Shown in pieces: positions 1 to 10,026 of a stretch of 64,000 nt of DNA. The notes under the pieces were generated by a model. The model searched no databases. It was not told the origin of the DNA and was given only the letters and a program-made list of their open reading frames with translations. Every line of letters begins with the position of its first letter. The stretch's first letter is position 1. Source of the stretch: Carnegiea gigantea (taxonomy: Eukaryota > Streptophyta > Magnoliopsida > Caryophyllales > Cactaceae). Location of the stretch: positions 124,001-188,000 of the forward strand of contig JAKOGI010001173.1 in assembly GCA_029747015.1 (NCBI GenBank), given 5' to 3'. The position numbers were made by a program, and so were the translations under genes.

Positions 1-593
1 AATTGCTCAGCCAAAAATTACACTTGAAGCAGTCAATCACAAACTTGGGATGGAATCCTTGCAAGTCTTCACTTTGACCCTTTCTCACTCTCTCTCTCTA
101 ATCTAAACTAATCCTAATCTACTAGAGGAGAGGAAATGAGTATAAGATGAGATGATGGGGTGCGTGTGCGGATGAGAGCCCCCCTTTTTATAGTAAAGTT
201 CTGGAAGACGAACAGCTACGCATAATAATGGAATAATAACCACTAGGAAGTTGAAGAGCTTACGAGAAAACAAAAAGCCTTACAGGAAATGAAGGCACCA
301 TGGACCGTGGGACTCACCATGGACCGACTGTAGTGTTCACTGCCTCAGCATTCTTCTATTCTTCGTTCTTCCACGGGGGTGGCAACTCAGGGATATCAAT
401 GGAGTGTCAATAATAAACTCATTTGTGGGTGAAATCTGGGGTCAAATGGTTCAGAAACCTACAAAACACAGAAAAGAACCATACTCCAGTATAAAATGAA
501 AAAAGGAGTACAAATTACAACATAAAGCATATAATTTTCCGTAAAAATGTAGCAAAATAACCCTAAAATGATATACACTTTAAGCACTTATCA
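1..593 (-). repeat. Athila-type LTR, partial, minus strand (element I)
   Basis: Read on the minus strand from 593 leftwards, this begins TGATAAGTGCTTAAAG and follows the same course as the D LTR at 27796 (ACTCC, GGTTCTTTTCTGTGTTTTG, then a CACGG-rich stretch and a TATA box). It therefore has a canonical 5'-TG LTR start and belongs to the Athila-like LTR group in this window, closest to D. Its right end abuts the middle of the A1 LTR, so it inserted there or was joined there. The rest lies outside the window, so whether it is a 5' LTR, a 3' LTR or a solo LTR cannot be told. Confidence 0.75.
184..196 (-). promoter_or_regulatory. TATA box of the minus-strand LTR I
   Basis: The minus strand reads ACTATAAAAAGGGG here, a strong plant TATA box inside the LTR, about 400 bp from the LTR start. 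A CCATGGACCGTGG-type motif lies upstream on the same strand at about 298-330, the same arrangement as in the other Athila-like LTRs of the window. Confidence 0.6.
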
Positions 594-1144
594 CGTTCTA
601 TCAAGCGTTTGATATGTTGTGAATTGATTTTTAGCTAACATTTACTTGTACACTTGAAACAATCGAGTGAACATTCGAAAGACGACATTTGGTTGTTGGA
701 CAGCTTGAATAGACTTAGCATAACTTCATCTTGAGAGAGCGATTTATATGTTCGGAGGGCTAATAGGTAATCGAATATATTAAACTTAGATTAGGACAAA
801 TTAGTTTGAAAGAACGACATTTACTTAGCTTAGGCAAATTTGATTGATTTCGAAAGAATAGATCAAGTTTCTTGACAAGATTGCAATTCCTCGAAATTAA
901 CCAATTAGAGAACAGCTTGTTCATTTTGATCCAATTCTCTTCCGTAACTGCAAAAATTCGTAGCCGTTTTTTTCTCATTGATTTAGACAAGTTTATTTGC
1001 AGTAGTTAATCGAATCCATTTGAAATAGAGTTTTGGTTAGCATATTCTGACAAGACTAGGCTCAAGAGATCACTTTAGTCCCTGAAGAACGATATCTTTT
1101 ATCTATACTACGAACACCCGCGTGCTTGCGGCAGTGTCGTATCA
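594..1144 (+). repeat. A1 5' LTR, 3' portion only (LTR1)
   Basis: Matches the last ~530 bp of LTR2 (8190-8719) and of LTR3 (from about 22350), including the shared CGACATTTGGTTGT and the terminal GGCAGTGTCGTATCA. It ends in CA at 1144, directly before the primer binding site. The first ~700 bp of the LTR, including its TATA region, are missing because the minus-strand LTR I abuts it at 593/594. This copy can no longer act as a promoter. Confidence 0.85.
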
Positions 1145-1150
1145 AGTTTT

Positions 1151-1170
1151 TGGCGCCGTTGTCAGGGACT
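1151..1170 (+). other. Primer binding site of A1 (tRNA-Asp type)
   Basis: TGGCGCCGTTGTCAGGGACT lies 6 bp after the LTR end. It closely resembles the TGGCGCCGTTGCCGGGGA site typical of Athila-lineage elements and of many plant gypsy elements primed by tRNA-Asp. Two positions differ from the consensus. Confidence 0.8.
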
Positions 1171-1318
1171 AAATTGCTAACTATTGAGTATTATCTTACG
1201 AACGTGACTAAGCATTTTTATTATTTTGTTTTATTTTGTTTCCGTTTTAATTTTCCTTTTCTTGTTTAATTGCGTTGGTAGTGTTGGTGAAAGTGCTCGC
1301 AGGAATTTTTCCTAGTTT

Positions 1319-2772
1319 ATGCAAAGTCGAATTTTGTATAAGCCCGATCCAGAGATTGAGAGGACCTTTTGCTTAGGGAAGAAAAAGCAAAGGATTGAAG
1401 AACAAAGGTGTGAGGCAAGAAGGAATTCAAACATGGTGTTTGAAGAAAGAGGGACCTTTCATGATTTCGTTAATGTCGGAGTCCAAAGGATCGCCTCAAG
1501 CATAGCTCGGCGTACCGTGGATGCCAACAACTTCGAACTTAAGCTAGCACTATTTCTATGGTGTAGCAATCTTAGTTCTGTAGAACCCCTTTGGAAGACC
1601 CGAACCTACACCTCTCGGTCTTTTTAGAAGCGTGTGATACGCTAAAGTAAAACGGAGTCCCCAGTGATGCGATTCGCCTGTGCTTATTCTCTTTTTCATT
1701 GAGGAATAAAGCGAGGGCTTGGTTGCACTCTTTGCCGCCTGGTTGCAGAACTACCTGGGACGAGTTGACAAGAGATTTCCTCGCTAAATGTTTCCCTCCA
1801 AGCAAGACAGCGAGCCTGAGAAATCAAATCACCAACTTTCTGGAAAAAGAGGATGGGGCGCTCTATGAAGCCTCGGAGCATTTTAAAGATTTACTACGTT
1901 TGTGACCCCATCATGGTCGTCAGCATTGGATGATTATCCAGGCCTTTTACAATGGTGTGAACCAAGCTGTGAGGTCCACTATTAATACGGCGGCAGGAGG
2001 AACTGCAATGAGCAAGACCGTGGGTGAACCCTATAATCTTATTGAGGAGATGGCACTTAATAACTTTCAATGGTCCACTGAAAGAGTCCCACCCAGGCGA
2101 GTTGGCTGTAAGCTTGAAGTTGATGCTTTTACTTTACTTTTTGCTAAAGTAGATGCCATGACTAAAAGACTAGGCCAACTGAATGTTAATGTTGTAAACT
2201 CTAGTGCCCCTTGCCCTTGTGAGGTTTGTTGTTCAATTGAGCATATATCTTCGAACGGTCATGTTTGGAGTCCTTTTCCCTATGACCACAATAAAGTTAA
2301 TTTTGTTCAAAATTTCAACCTGAGACTGACCAATGACCCTTACTCTATTACCTTTAATCCATGTTGGAATAATCACCTAAATCTCTCTTATAGGTCGAAT
2401 CCAAACACTGTGAATGTGCCCTCTATGAATGCTAGAGTACCCCCTGGTTTTCAAAGACCCCCATTCCCTTCTCAAATGCCCTAAAAGTCAGATTTGGAGC
2501 TAACAATGGAAAACATGCTTATGGCACAATAGAAACAACATGAGTACATTAAGCAATTAGCCTCAAATATTGATGTGCTTACAACTCATAATAGGATGTT
2601 AGAGGCCCAGATTGCCCAGAAAGCTACTTTTTCGTCTACGCCCCTAGATAGACTTCCCAGTAAGCCCGAACCCAACCCTCATGAGCATTGTAATTGTGTC
2701 ACCATGAAAGATAATGAAAAGGATTGAACTAACTCTGAGGAAGTACCAAAGGAAGAAGGTAGAGAAATAACT
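1319..2772 (+). pseudogene. gag: A1 gag (Athila-type), frameshifted
   Basis: Would encode the structural Gag polyprotein that forms virus-like particles in the cytoplasm. The start at 1319 gives MQSRILYKPDPEIERTFCLG, with the DPEIERTF signature typical of Athila Gag. The capsid core (retrotransposon gag domain) is visible at 1699-1905 (ARAWLHSLPPG...TWDELTRDFLAKCFPPSK) and continues at 1930-2484. A cysteine cluster (CPCEVCC...H) at about 2211-2270 may be a zinc-knuckle remnant. The reading frame is broken near 1550-1627, at about 1905 and again at 2484, where translation stops before the linker to protease. Copy A2 (8893-10026) gives the cleaner N-terminus. The product cannot be made intact. 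Confidence 0.85.
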
Positions 2773-3466
2773 ATGGCTGGTAGTAAAGAGAGCAACTATG
2801 GTGGCAAGACTGCCACATTTGTAGGGAATGACTCTATTCAGATCCCTACCATTTTTCTCCCTAACCTTCCTGACCCAGGAAGTTTTTCTATCCCATGCGT
2901 TATAGGAAAGGTAGAAATTGAGAGAGGGCTATGTGATTTAGGTGTAAGTGTTAGCATAATGCCCTACTCTTTATTTCATAAGTTACACCGAGGACCGTTA
3001 CTTACCGCCCCCTTTTCACTACAGTTGGCTGATGGTTCTGTAACACAGCCAATAGGTAGGTTGGAAGATGTGTCAGTCAATATAGGAGACATTGGGTATT
3101 AGAAGACTTCATTGTGGTCGACATGCCTGAAACTGATGATGCCCAAATTATCCTAGGTAGGCCCATTTTGGCAACAGTTGGTTGCCATATTGATGTGAGA
3201 GAGGGTCGTATTTCTTTTGAGGTAGAGGAGAGGTTTACTGTGTTTAGTCATAGGAAGGAGGATGCAGTTTCTTCTCATTCTTTTATATTGGATGCATTAC
3301 CCCTTTCCCTTGAGTATGATATGGAGGATATCTTGAATGATGAAGATCCTCCTAATTTTAAATGGATTTCATATGAGGACCCTAACCAAGGGTATGTCAA
3401 GGTATAGTTTTCTACTCCTATGCCACCTAACAAGCCCAAGGTTGAGGCCCTACTTCTAATGATTCT
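2773..3466 (+). pseudogene. pro: A1 aspartic protease, frameshifted
   Basis: Retropepsin-like aspartic protease that would mature Gag/Pol. It has IPTIFLP near its start, then the catalytic region LCDLGVSVSIMPYS (family usual D-[LT]-G-A-S), and IILGRPILATVG in the second ORF, the conserved ILGRP[FW]L motif of retroelement proteases. A frameshift at about 3100 (TTGGGTATTAGAAG, where A2 has TTTGGGTATTAGAAG) separates the two halves, and a TAG interrupts the frame at about 3404. The A2 counterpart keeps DLGAS. Downstream the sequence jumps to the end of RNase H: no reverse transcriptase is present. Confidence 0.85.
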
Positions 3467-3736
3467 TTGATAAGTAAGTATTCTAGGTTTGCACAAGTTG
3501 TTCACTCTATGCCCCCTTTGGAAGGTATCAATGTTGACTTTGATGTAAGGGTTGAGCTAGTTGATGATAGCCCATCTGATGGGCTAAGAAAGCGATTTGT
3601 TTTATATGCGAAAGGCACGTTGTGGCACCAAGTTATGAAGATGAAGGAGCTGCAGTCAGAAATGCGAGGATGGTACCTTCAACTGAAGAAGTTCGACTTT
3701 GTGGTTCACGATAAGGCTGATCCGGACCAAGCCTAG
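3467..3736 (+). pseudogene. A1 RNase H C-terminal remnant
   Basis: The second half of this ORF (about 3600-3730) reads LWHQVMKMKELQSEMRGWYL, then LKKFDFVVHDKADPDQ. This lines up with the end of gypsy RNase H (HxALRHLLxKK...RWxLLLQEFDxxIxDKKG). Polymerase motifs (YxDD) and all of integrase are absent on both sides, so what remains is an internally deleted pol. The same residual segment is kept in A2 (17766-18003) and in the minus-strand element E (43468-43653), which suggests an inherited structure rather than separate decay. Confidence 0.65.
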
Positions 3737-4412
3737 AACAAGGGCCAAGCTCTTGACCTTAAGAGAACGCTTTTTGGGAGGCAACCCAAGCCTTCTTTCT
3801 CTTTCTTTTTATAGTTTTGATTTTTTATTAATTTTAGTTATTATGGAAAAAAAAGAAAAAAAAGAGAGAAAAAAATATATAAATATATGAACAAAATGTT
3901 GGCACCATAGTCAGGTAAACCAGAAATATGACCATGAGGCGCCAACCTTAAAAAAATAGAAAAAAAATCGAGGAATAGCAGACACCACGAACCGTCCGTG
4001 GTGAGCCCTATGGTCCGTGGTGGGCTGCTACGAGCTGCGGTCTAGGTTTTTGACTATGGTGCCGTTTCCCTTTCCCCTCATTTCATCTTCTTCACTCAAC
4101 ACTTTCTCTTTCTTCCTCCCTTCTCTCTCTCTCTAAAACGTCCATAACCAACACCTTCAATCTCCCTCAAATCTTCTCCATTTTTCTTCATTTTCACACC
4201 AAATTCCTTTCTTTTACTTAATCTCCACATTTCATCCACAAGTTCTCATCTCTTTTCTTCTTCTTCTTCAAAATTCATTTCACCTTCATTCATCCACCAT
4301 GCCCATCCTTTTCTCTCTCTAATTCTTCACATTTTTACTTATTTTCTTCACTTTTCTAGGTTTTTCTTCCTATTTTTCATTTTAGTTTTGTTTTTGGTTA
4401 GGTTTTGTAACC
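3737..4412 (+). promoter_or_regulatory. Noncoding leader between pol remnant and ORF-1
   Basis: No gene. It begins with TTTTTGGGAGGCAACCCAAG (3771-3790), a block I know from Athila-type elements just after pol and which recurs in A2 and, in altered form, in E. At 3984-4035 is the motif pair ACCGTCCGTGGTGAG...TGGTCCGTGGTGGG. From 4070 to 4380 the sequence is CT-rich (TTCTTCACTC, CTTCCTCCCTTCTCTCTCTC), followed by a pyrimidine tract and AG dinucleotides just before the ATG. This resembles a plant 5' UTR or a 3' splice-acceptor region for a subgenomic ORF-1 transcript (inference). Confidence 0.5.
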
Positions 4413-5735
4413 ATGGCACCAAACAAAAGGAAAAAGAACACCAAGGAGGTCGTTTCATCAAGTCAAGCACCACTCCGACCTCAAAGGTCATCCAGAATGT
4501 CAACCAATGCGTGCGCTGGAGGTAACATTCTTCACCCTCTTGGTTTGATTCATCCTGATCATGTTGCTAGATATAATTGTTTGAATGAACGTGTAGTAGT
4601 AGCAACTAGAAATTATGATGAGGATTTATCACTCCAATTGGGAATATTGGATGATATTCATTGGCTGTTTGTTAGAAGTGGTATGAGCCACTTTTTAGAA
4701 ATCAAAAAGCATACATATAGGGACCTGACCTTAGAATTTCTAAGTACACTCCATGTCGAGGTCCCCAGAGGGCCTCAATGTCAAGCTTAGATATATATCG
4801 TTTTATTTACAGTGTCAATTATACGAACTGAACTTAGATACCTTCAATAGTATTTTTGATTTTCCACTTAGCATGGATATACCAAGTTGCCAAGTCCCTG
4901 TGAATTCATCCTGAATGCAATTTAGGGTGAACTTTCGGGGAGTGTTAGATAAAGTACCTGTTCATCAAAATGCACGCATATTAGGAACCCCTGCATTAGA
5001 GTAGCTCAGTATATCCTTGCTTATTCTCTGTTTGCTCGAGATGATAGCTTGAATGTCCTGAGACTTTCTGAGTTGTACTTTTTATCCTGCATGCTTGATG
5101 GTATCCAACTTGACCCAAGTTTATTCTTAGCTAGCCAATTGCATAGTGCTGCTGTTAGCACTAATGGTAGGACAGTCATCGGTGGAATAATAACTACTAT
5201 TACTAGATTCTTGGGTGTTAAGCCCAATCCTGAGGATAGAGTTTCTAGGTTTGAGAGGCTTAATCAAGCTGCTTTTGAGATTATGAACTTGTGTGAAGTT
5301 AAGGGTGGCCATTTGTGTTAGATTTACCCAAAGCCGATCCCCAATGTCAATCGTACTACATTGCTTCACCAAGGCAACATTTACTGGGTACCTGCTGATG
5401 ACGAGGTTGTCTGACATGTACCCCACCAACCCCCCTCACTCTAGTCAAGCAGGACCTAGTTCTTCCTCTCAACCACCCCCACCTCAGTATTCTGATATCT
5501 AGGACACCCTTAGGTTCATTCAAGAGGAGCCAGTTTCCTTCCGAGCCTTTGTAGCTTTAGATAGCGCCGCTCTTCGAGACTTTGTCCAAGAGCGCCACGA
5601 TGAGCTTCGTGGCTTGCTTGCTTCCCAGACCCAATATTTTTAAGACTACAGGGCATGCCTAGAGACCTGGTGAGATTGGCATATCTCCTATGGACAACCA
5701 TCCCATCCTCCTCCAACTCCTCCTCTCAGATTTTA
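4413..5735 (+). pseudogene. A1 ATHILA ORF-1-family protein, disrupted
   Basis: The ATG at 4413 sits in a strong plant context (AACCATGGC) and starts MAPNKRKKNTKEV, a basic N-terminus. Next comes LGILDDIHWLFVRSGMSHFL and YRDLTLEFLSTLHVEV, then RLSELYFLSCMLDGIQLDPS and GGIITTITRFLGV at 5049-5240. This order of motifs matches the ATHILA ORF-1 family (PF03078, from memory), an ORF of unknown function lying downstream of pol in Athila elements, where an env-like gene is often placed. The C-terminal part continues to about 5735 (VQERHDELRGLLASQTQYF). Stops at 4788, about 5320 and about 5500 and frame changes break it. It is the most complete gene of A1 despite the loss of RT and integrase. Confidence 0.75.
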
Positions 5736-5854
5736 ATTTCTGCTACTCCCCTTTTCTTTTTATTATGATGTGCCCACATTGAGGGCAATGTGCGATTCAA
5801 GCATGGGGGAGTTAGTCATTATAGTTGACATCTGATGCCTATTTCTTTTGTGTG

Positions 5855-5885
<31 letters not shown>

Positions 5886-7485
5886 TTGCTTTGTATATAT
5901 TTTTAGTGGTAGCTTTTGTAGTTTTTGTTTTAGTTTTGTTTTAGTAGTGCATTTAGTATTCTTCTAGGTTGTATTTTAGTTTCTTCCTTTTGCTAGTTTC
6001 TTTTGCATTTTAGTTTGCATTATTTGTAGGAACACACAAAAAAACCAAAAAAAAAAAAAAAACCTCTAATGATGATCTTTGTAGATTTGGCAGCTTTATT
6101 TGGTTAGTTTGATCCTTTGATTCGCCCAGATTGTGCATAAAAGTTTGCGAATTAATTTTCAAGCTAAATTCCATGTCTTGACCACATGTTGAATACGAAT
6201 TGATTTTTCCCTGTGAGTCTTTGCATGAAATTTTGGCGTGTGTAAGCTAGTAAGCTACTTTTGACTATGGTAGATGTCTCGTCAGACTTTGAGTCTTTGA
6301 AGACTGTTTATCATTATTAGTCTCATATTTTGTTTCATGTGTGACTCTTCCTTGACGTCACTTCTCTAGGACTTGCCTTGATTCTCATTCAAAATCACAT
6401 CTCGCATACGCATTTAGGCAATATGATTGAGGCATTTTTCTGTCTTTGATTTATTTGGAACCCACGGCCAAATAGCCACTCTTGTTGTGTATTGTGTCCC
6501 TTGTTGGCCCCTTTGAGCCTACAACCAATTTTCTTAATATGAATGCCTACTTTTAGCCCGTGAACAAATACTTGTCTTACACTTAAGCCAAGGCTTGAAG
6601 AGTGTTACATTCTTGTGCATCAAGTTTGATAGGGCTTTCGCAAGGTGGATTGTTATTCTCTTTAGTGAATTTTGGCTGTTTGGTGCAGGGATGCAGACAT
6701 TTGATAAATCCCTTATTTCATTGTGTAAAGTTTAGAGAACAGTTTGATTTTAAAGTTCATTATGGAATTCCCTTGGCTATTCCTCTTTGGAAAAAAAAAA
6801 AGAGAATTGAACAACAACAAAAAAAAGAGGAAGAAAGGAAAAGAAAAAAGTTCGTTATGCAAGGTATTTGTGATTTTTGACTCTATCTCTTTTCAATTGG
6901 GATTTATTTTATTGATGAGTTGATATGGTTCGAGAAGAATGTAGTATGATGCATGGGAATTGTTTAAGCTCTTAGTCTATGGCTTTTAGCTCCCCATTTT
7001 CAAAAACATTTGTTCCCCTCTTACCTTTACCCTAAGCCACATTACATCCCTGTGAAATTCCTCACGATTGTTTAGTATATTTGCATTTTAGTGGTGGCGA
7101 ATTTGAGAATCTTATCAAGCCTATGGTAGATTTGTGTCCAACGAATGAGAATTAAGAGAACTTTCATATACATACATTGTCAAATATATGAGTGCTGAGT
7201 GCCACAAAACTATAGTGAGGTTCTACCGGCCTTGCTAGTCTTACTCGCTTCATATGCTAGAATGATTGTATTTGACAATTTATACGACGATTGGTTCAAG
7301 TTTTGCATTATGATCTATAAAAAGTTTTTGAAATTTTATTCCCTATTCTGTTTATTAGTGATATTTTTGTATCTTTTTGGGCTACCTTTGGATCATCCTT
7401 GTCATTTGAATATTATCTATGTCTATCCTGAGGAGACTGTTTATATCTTTAATCCTTGCGTTGCTTGAGGACAAGGAGCAATTTA
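5736..7485 (+). other. A1 3' noncoding region with an internal PPT-like block
   Basis: About 1.75 kb between ORF-1 and the 3' polypurine tract, with no credible coding sequence. It opens with CATTGAGGGCAATGTG and TTCAAGCATGGGGGAGTT (5796-5813), nearly the same as the true PPT at 7486. A (GT)n/poly-T run follows at about 5850-5887. The rest is T-rich with A-rich blocks (6040-6062, 6790-6850). Homologous regions occur in A2, D, E and G, so the region is conserved between families although noncoding. Confidence 0.7.
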
Positions 7486-7499
7486 AGCATGGGGGAGTT
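7486..7499 (+). other. A1 polypurine tract
   Basis: AGCATGGGGGAGTT directly precedes the TGATAAGTGC start of LTR2, the expected place for plus-strand DNA priming. Confidence 0.8.
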
Positions 7500-8719
7500 T
7501 GATAAGTGCTTTATATGTACACCTTTTTAGGGCTCTTTTGCCTCACTTTTAGGAGAATTTTATGCTTAATGATGTTATTTATTCTCCTATTCTCGATTTA
7601 TGCTTGGGTGTAGTTATTTTATGTATTTTGCAGGATTTTTAGTCTTTTTACCCAACATTTGCCTTTTGATAGCTGTGTTTTGACTTCCCCCACAGTTATC
7701 CATATTTTTCCATGATCGTAGAGCAAAGAAAGAGCAAAAGTCCGGATCCAGCACAGACCACGATCAGGCCGTGGTGAACCCCACGGACCGGGTATGGCTG
7801 TAACTATTGCCCCTTCGTTTTCCCTTGTTTGTGTGGCTGAGATCAACCAGAATTTTTTATAAATAGTGACGTTCAGCAACAAAGAAAGAGCATTCCAAGG
7901 CATCCCATGCAAGTAGCTAGTTTAATTTAGTTTAGTTTTCCCAAATTTTGTTTTTTGCTTAGTTTCGTATGAGTTTTAAGTGTGAGAGTTTTGATCCTGA
8001 GGGAGTTATGAAACCCTTGGTGGAGGCCATCTCGGTCAAGTCCATTCCGCTCAAGATTTCATCGATTTTTGTGGTTAGTTTATCTTTTATGATGTCCGAG
8101 TAGTTTTCTCAGTCTAGGAATTTAGCAGTTTGTGGAGTGGTCATTGGATCATGTTTTGATTTAATGAATTGTGCTTATTTTCATGATTGGTTTGATTTGG
8201 TTCCATCAAGTCTTTGACATGTTGTGTAGTTGATTTTTGGTCAAAATTTACTTGCACATTTGAAACAATCGAGTGAACATGTGAAAGACGACATTTGGTT
8301 GTCGGACTGGTTGAATAGACATAGCATAACTTCGTGTTGAAGAGCGATTTATATGTCAGGAGGGCTAGTAAGCAATCAAATATATTAAACTTGGATTAAG
8401 TCAAATTAGTTAGAAAGAACGCCATTTGCTTAGTTTAGGAAAATTCGATTGATTTCGAAAAAATAGATCAAGTTTCTTGACAAGATTGCAATTCCTCGGA
8501 ATTAACCAATTCTCTTCCATAACGGCGAAAATTCCTAGACGTTTTTCTCTTATTGATTTAGACAAGTTTATTTGCAGTAGTTAATCGAATTCATTTGAAA
8601 TAGAATTTTGCTTAGCATATTCTGACAAGACTTGGCTCGATAGATTACTTTAGTCCCTGAGGAACGATATCTTTTATCTATACCACGAACACCTGTGCGC
8701 TTACGGCAGTGTCGTATCA
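7500..8719 (+). repeat. LTR2, shared by A1 (3') and A2 (5')
   Basis: A complete 1220-bp LTR beginning TGATAAGTGC and ending GTCGTATCA, so it has TG...CA ends. It is preceded by the A1 polypurine tract and followed by the A2 primer binding site. It contains the CCACGATCAGGCCGTGGTG / CCACGGACCG motif pair at 7758-7792 and a TATA box at 7855. LTR3 (21672-22839) is its homologue with many substitutions, so the array is old. Confidence 0.88.
7855..7866 (+). promoter_or_regulatory. LTR2 TATA box
   Basis: TTTTATAAATAG, with the counterpart CTATAAATAG in LTR3 at 22030. It lies about 60-100 bp downstream of the CCGTGG motif pair. This is the likely promoter for the genomic RNA of A2. Confidence 0.6.
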
Positions 8720-8725
8720 CGTTTT

Positions 8726-8744
8726 TGGCGCCATTGCCGGGGAC
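8726..8744 (+). other. Primer binding site of A2 (tRNA-Asp type)
   Basis: TGGCGCCATTGCCGGGGAC, one base from the usual Athila site, 6 bp after LTR2. It shows that LTR2 also works as a 5' LTR. Confidence 0.82.
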
Positions 8745-8892
8745 TAAATTGCTAACTATTGAGTATTGTCTAGAACGTGACTACGCATTTTTATTATTCT
8801 GTTTTGTTTTGTTTTCTTGTTATTTTTCTTTGTCCTTGTTTAATTGTGCTGGTACTGTTGGTGAAAGTGCTCATAGGAATTTTTCCTAGCTT

Positions 8893-10026
8893 ATGCGAAG
8901 TTTGATTTTAGACGAGCTCGATCCAGAGATTGAGAGGACTTTTTGCTTAGGGACGAAAAACCAAAGGATCGAAGAATAAAGGCGCGAGGTAAGAAGGAAT
9001 TCAAACATGGCGGGTGAAGAAAGAAGGACCCTTCGTGATTTCATTACTCCTGGAGTCCAAGGGATCACCTCAAGCATAGCTCGGCCTGCTGTGGATGCCA
9101 ACAACTTCGAATTCAAGCCAGCACTTATTTCCATGGTGCAGCAATCTCAGTTCGATAGAACCCCTTTGGAAGACACGAATCTACATCTCTCAGTCTTTTT
9201 AGAGGCGTGCAACACGCTAAAGTTAAACGGAGTCTCAAGTGATGCGATTCGCCTACGCTTATTCCCTTTTATTAAGGGATAAAGCGAGGGCTTGGTTGCA
9301 CTCTTTGCCGTCTGGTTGCATAACTACTTGAGACGAGTTGACAGGAGCTTTCCCTCGCCAAATTCTTCCCTCCAAGCAAAATCACGAGCCTGAGAAATCA
9401 AATCACCAACGTTATGCAAAAAGAGGATGGGACACTCTACGAAGTCTTGGAGCGTTTTAAAGATTTGCTGTGTTTGTGACCCCATCATGGTCTTCAGCAC
9501 TGGATGATTATCCAAGCCTTTTATAACGATGTGATCCAAGCTATGGGGTCCACTATTAATGCGGCGGTAGGAGGAACTTTAATAAGCGAGACTGAGGATC
9601 AAGCCCATAACCTTATCGAGGGGATAACGCTTAAAAACTTTCAATGGTCCACTGAAAGAGTCCAACCCAAGCGAGTTGGCTGTAAGCTTGAAGTTGATGC
9701 TTTTACTTTGCTTTCTACTAAAGTGGATGCCATGACTAAAAGACTAGACCAACTGAATGTTAATGCTGTAAACTCTAATGCCCCTTCCTCTTGTGAGATT
9801 TGTTGTTCAATTAAGCATATATCTTTGAACTGTCATGTTGGGAGTCCTTTTTCCCACGACCCCGATAAACTTAATTATGTTCAAAATTTCAACCTGAGAC
9901 TGATCAATGACCCTTGCTCTATTACCTGTAATCTATGTGGGAAGAATCTCCCAAATCTCTCTTATAGATTGAATCCAAACACCGTGACTATGCCCCCTAT
10001 CATTGCTAGAGTACCCACTGGTTTTC
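8893..10026 (+). pseudogene. gag: A2 gag, 5' part, cut by CRM insertion
   Basis: Starts MRSLILDELDPEIERTFCLG at 8893. A TAA at about 8977 stands where A1 has CAA, a C-to-T change. From 9007 the sequence MAGEERRTLRDFITPGVQGI to 9282 is an Athila Gag N-terminus, followed by LRDKARAWLHSLPSG in another frame and the capsid remainder at 9504-10026 (FQWSTERVQPKRVGCKLEVD, then CEICC...H). The frame is broken around 9275-9500. At 10026 the CRM-type element begins; the Gag sequence resumes at 16720 exactly where A1 reads on, so the insertion point is certain. Confidence 0.85.

Noticed and set aside
4413..5735. ORF-1 as a host nuclear protein gene
   Set aside because: Present in both A units at the same position within LTR boundaries and similar to ATHILA ORF-1.
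7199..7468. 89-codon hydrophobic ORF in the A1 3' region (also at 21374-21583 in A2)
   Set aside because: Partly kept between A1 and A2 but ends at different places and has no known domain; more likely T-rich noncoding DNA, although a small membrane peptide cannot be fully excluded.
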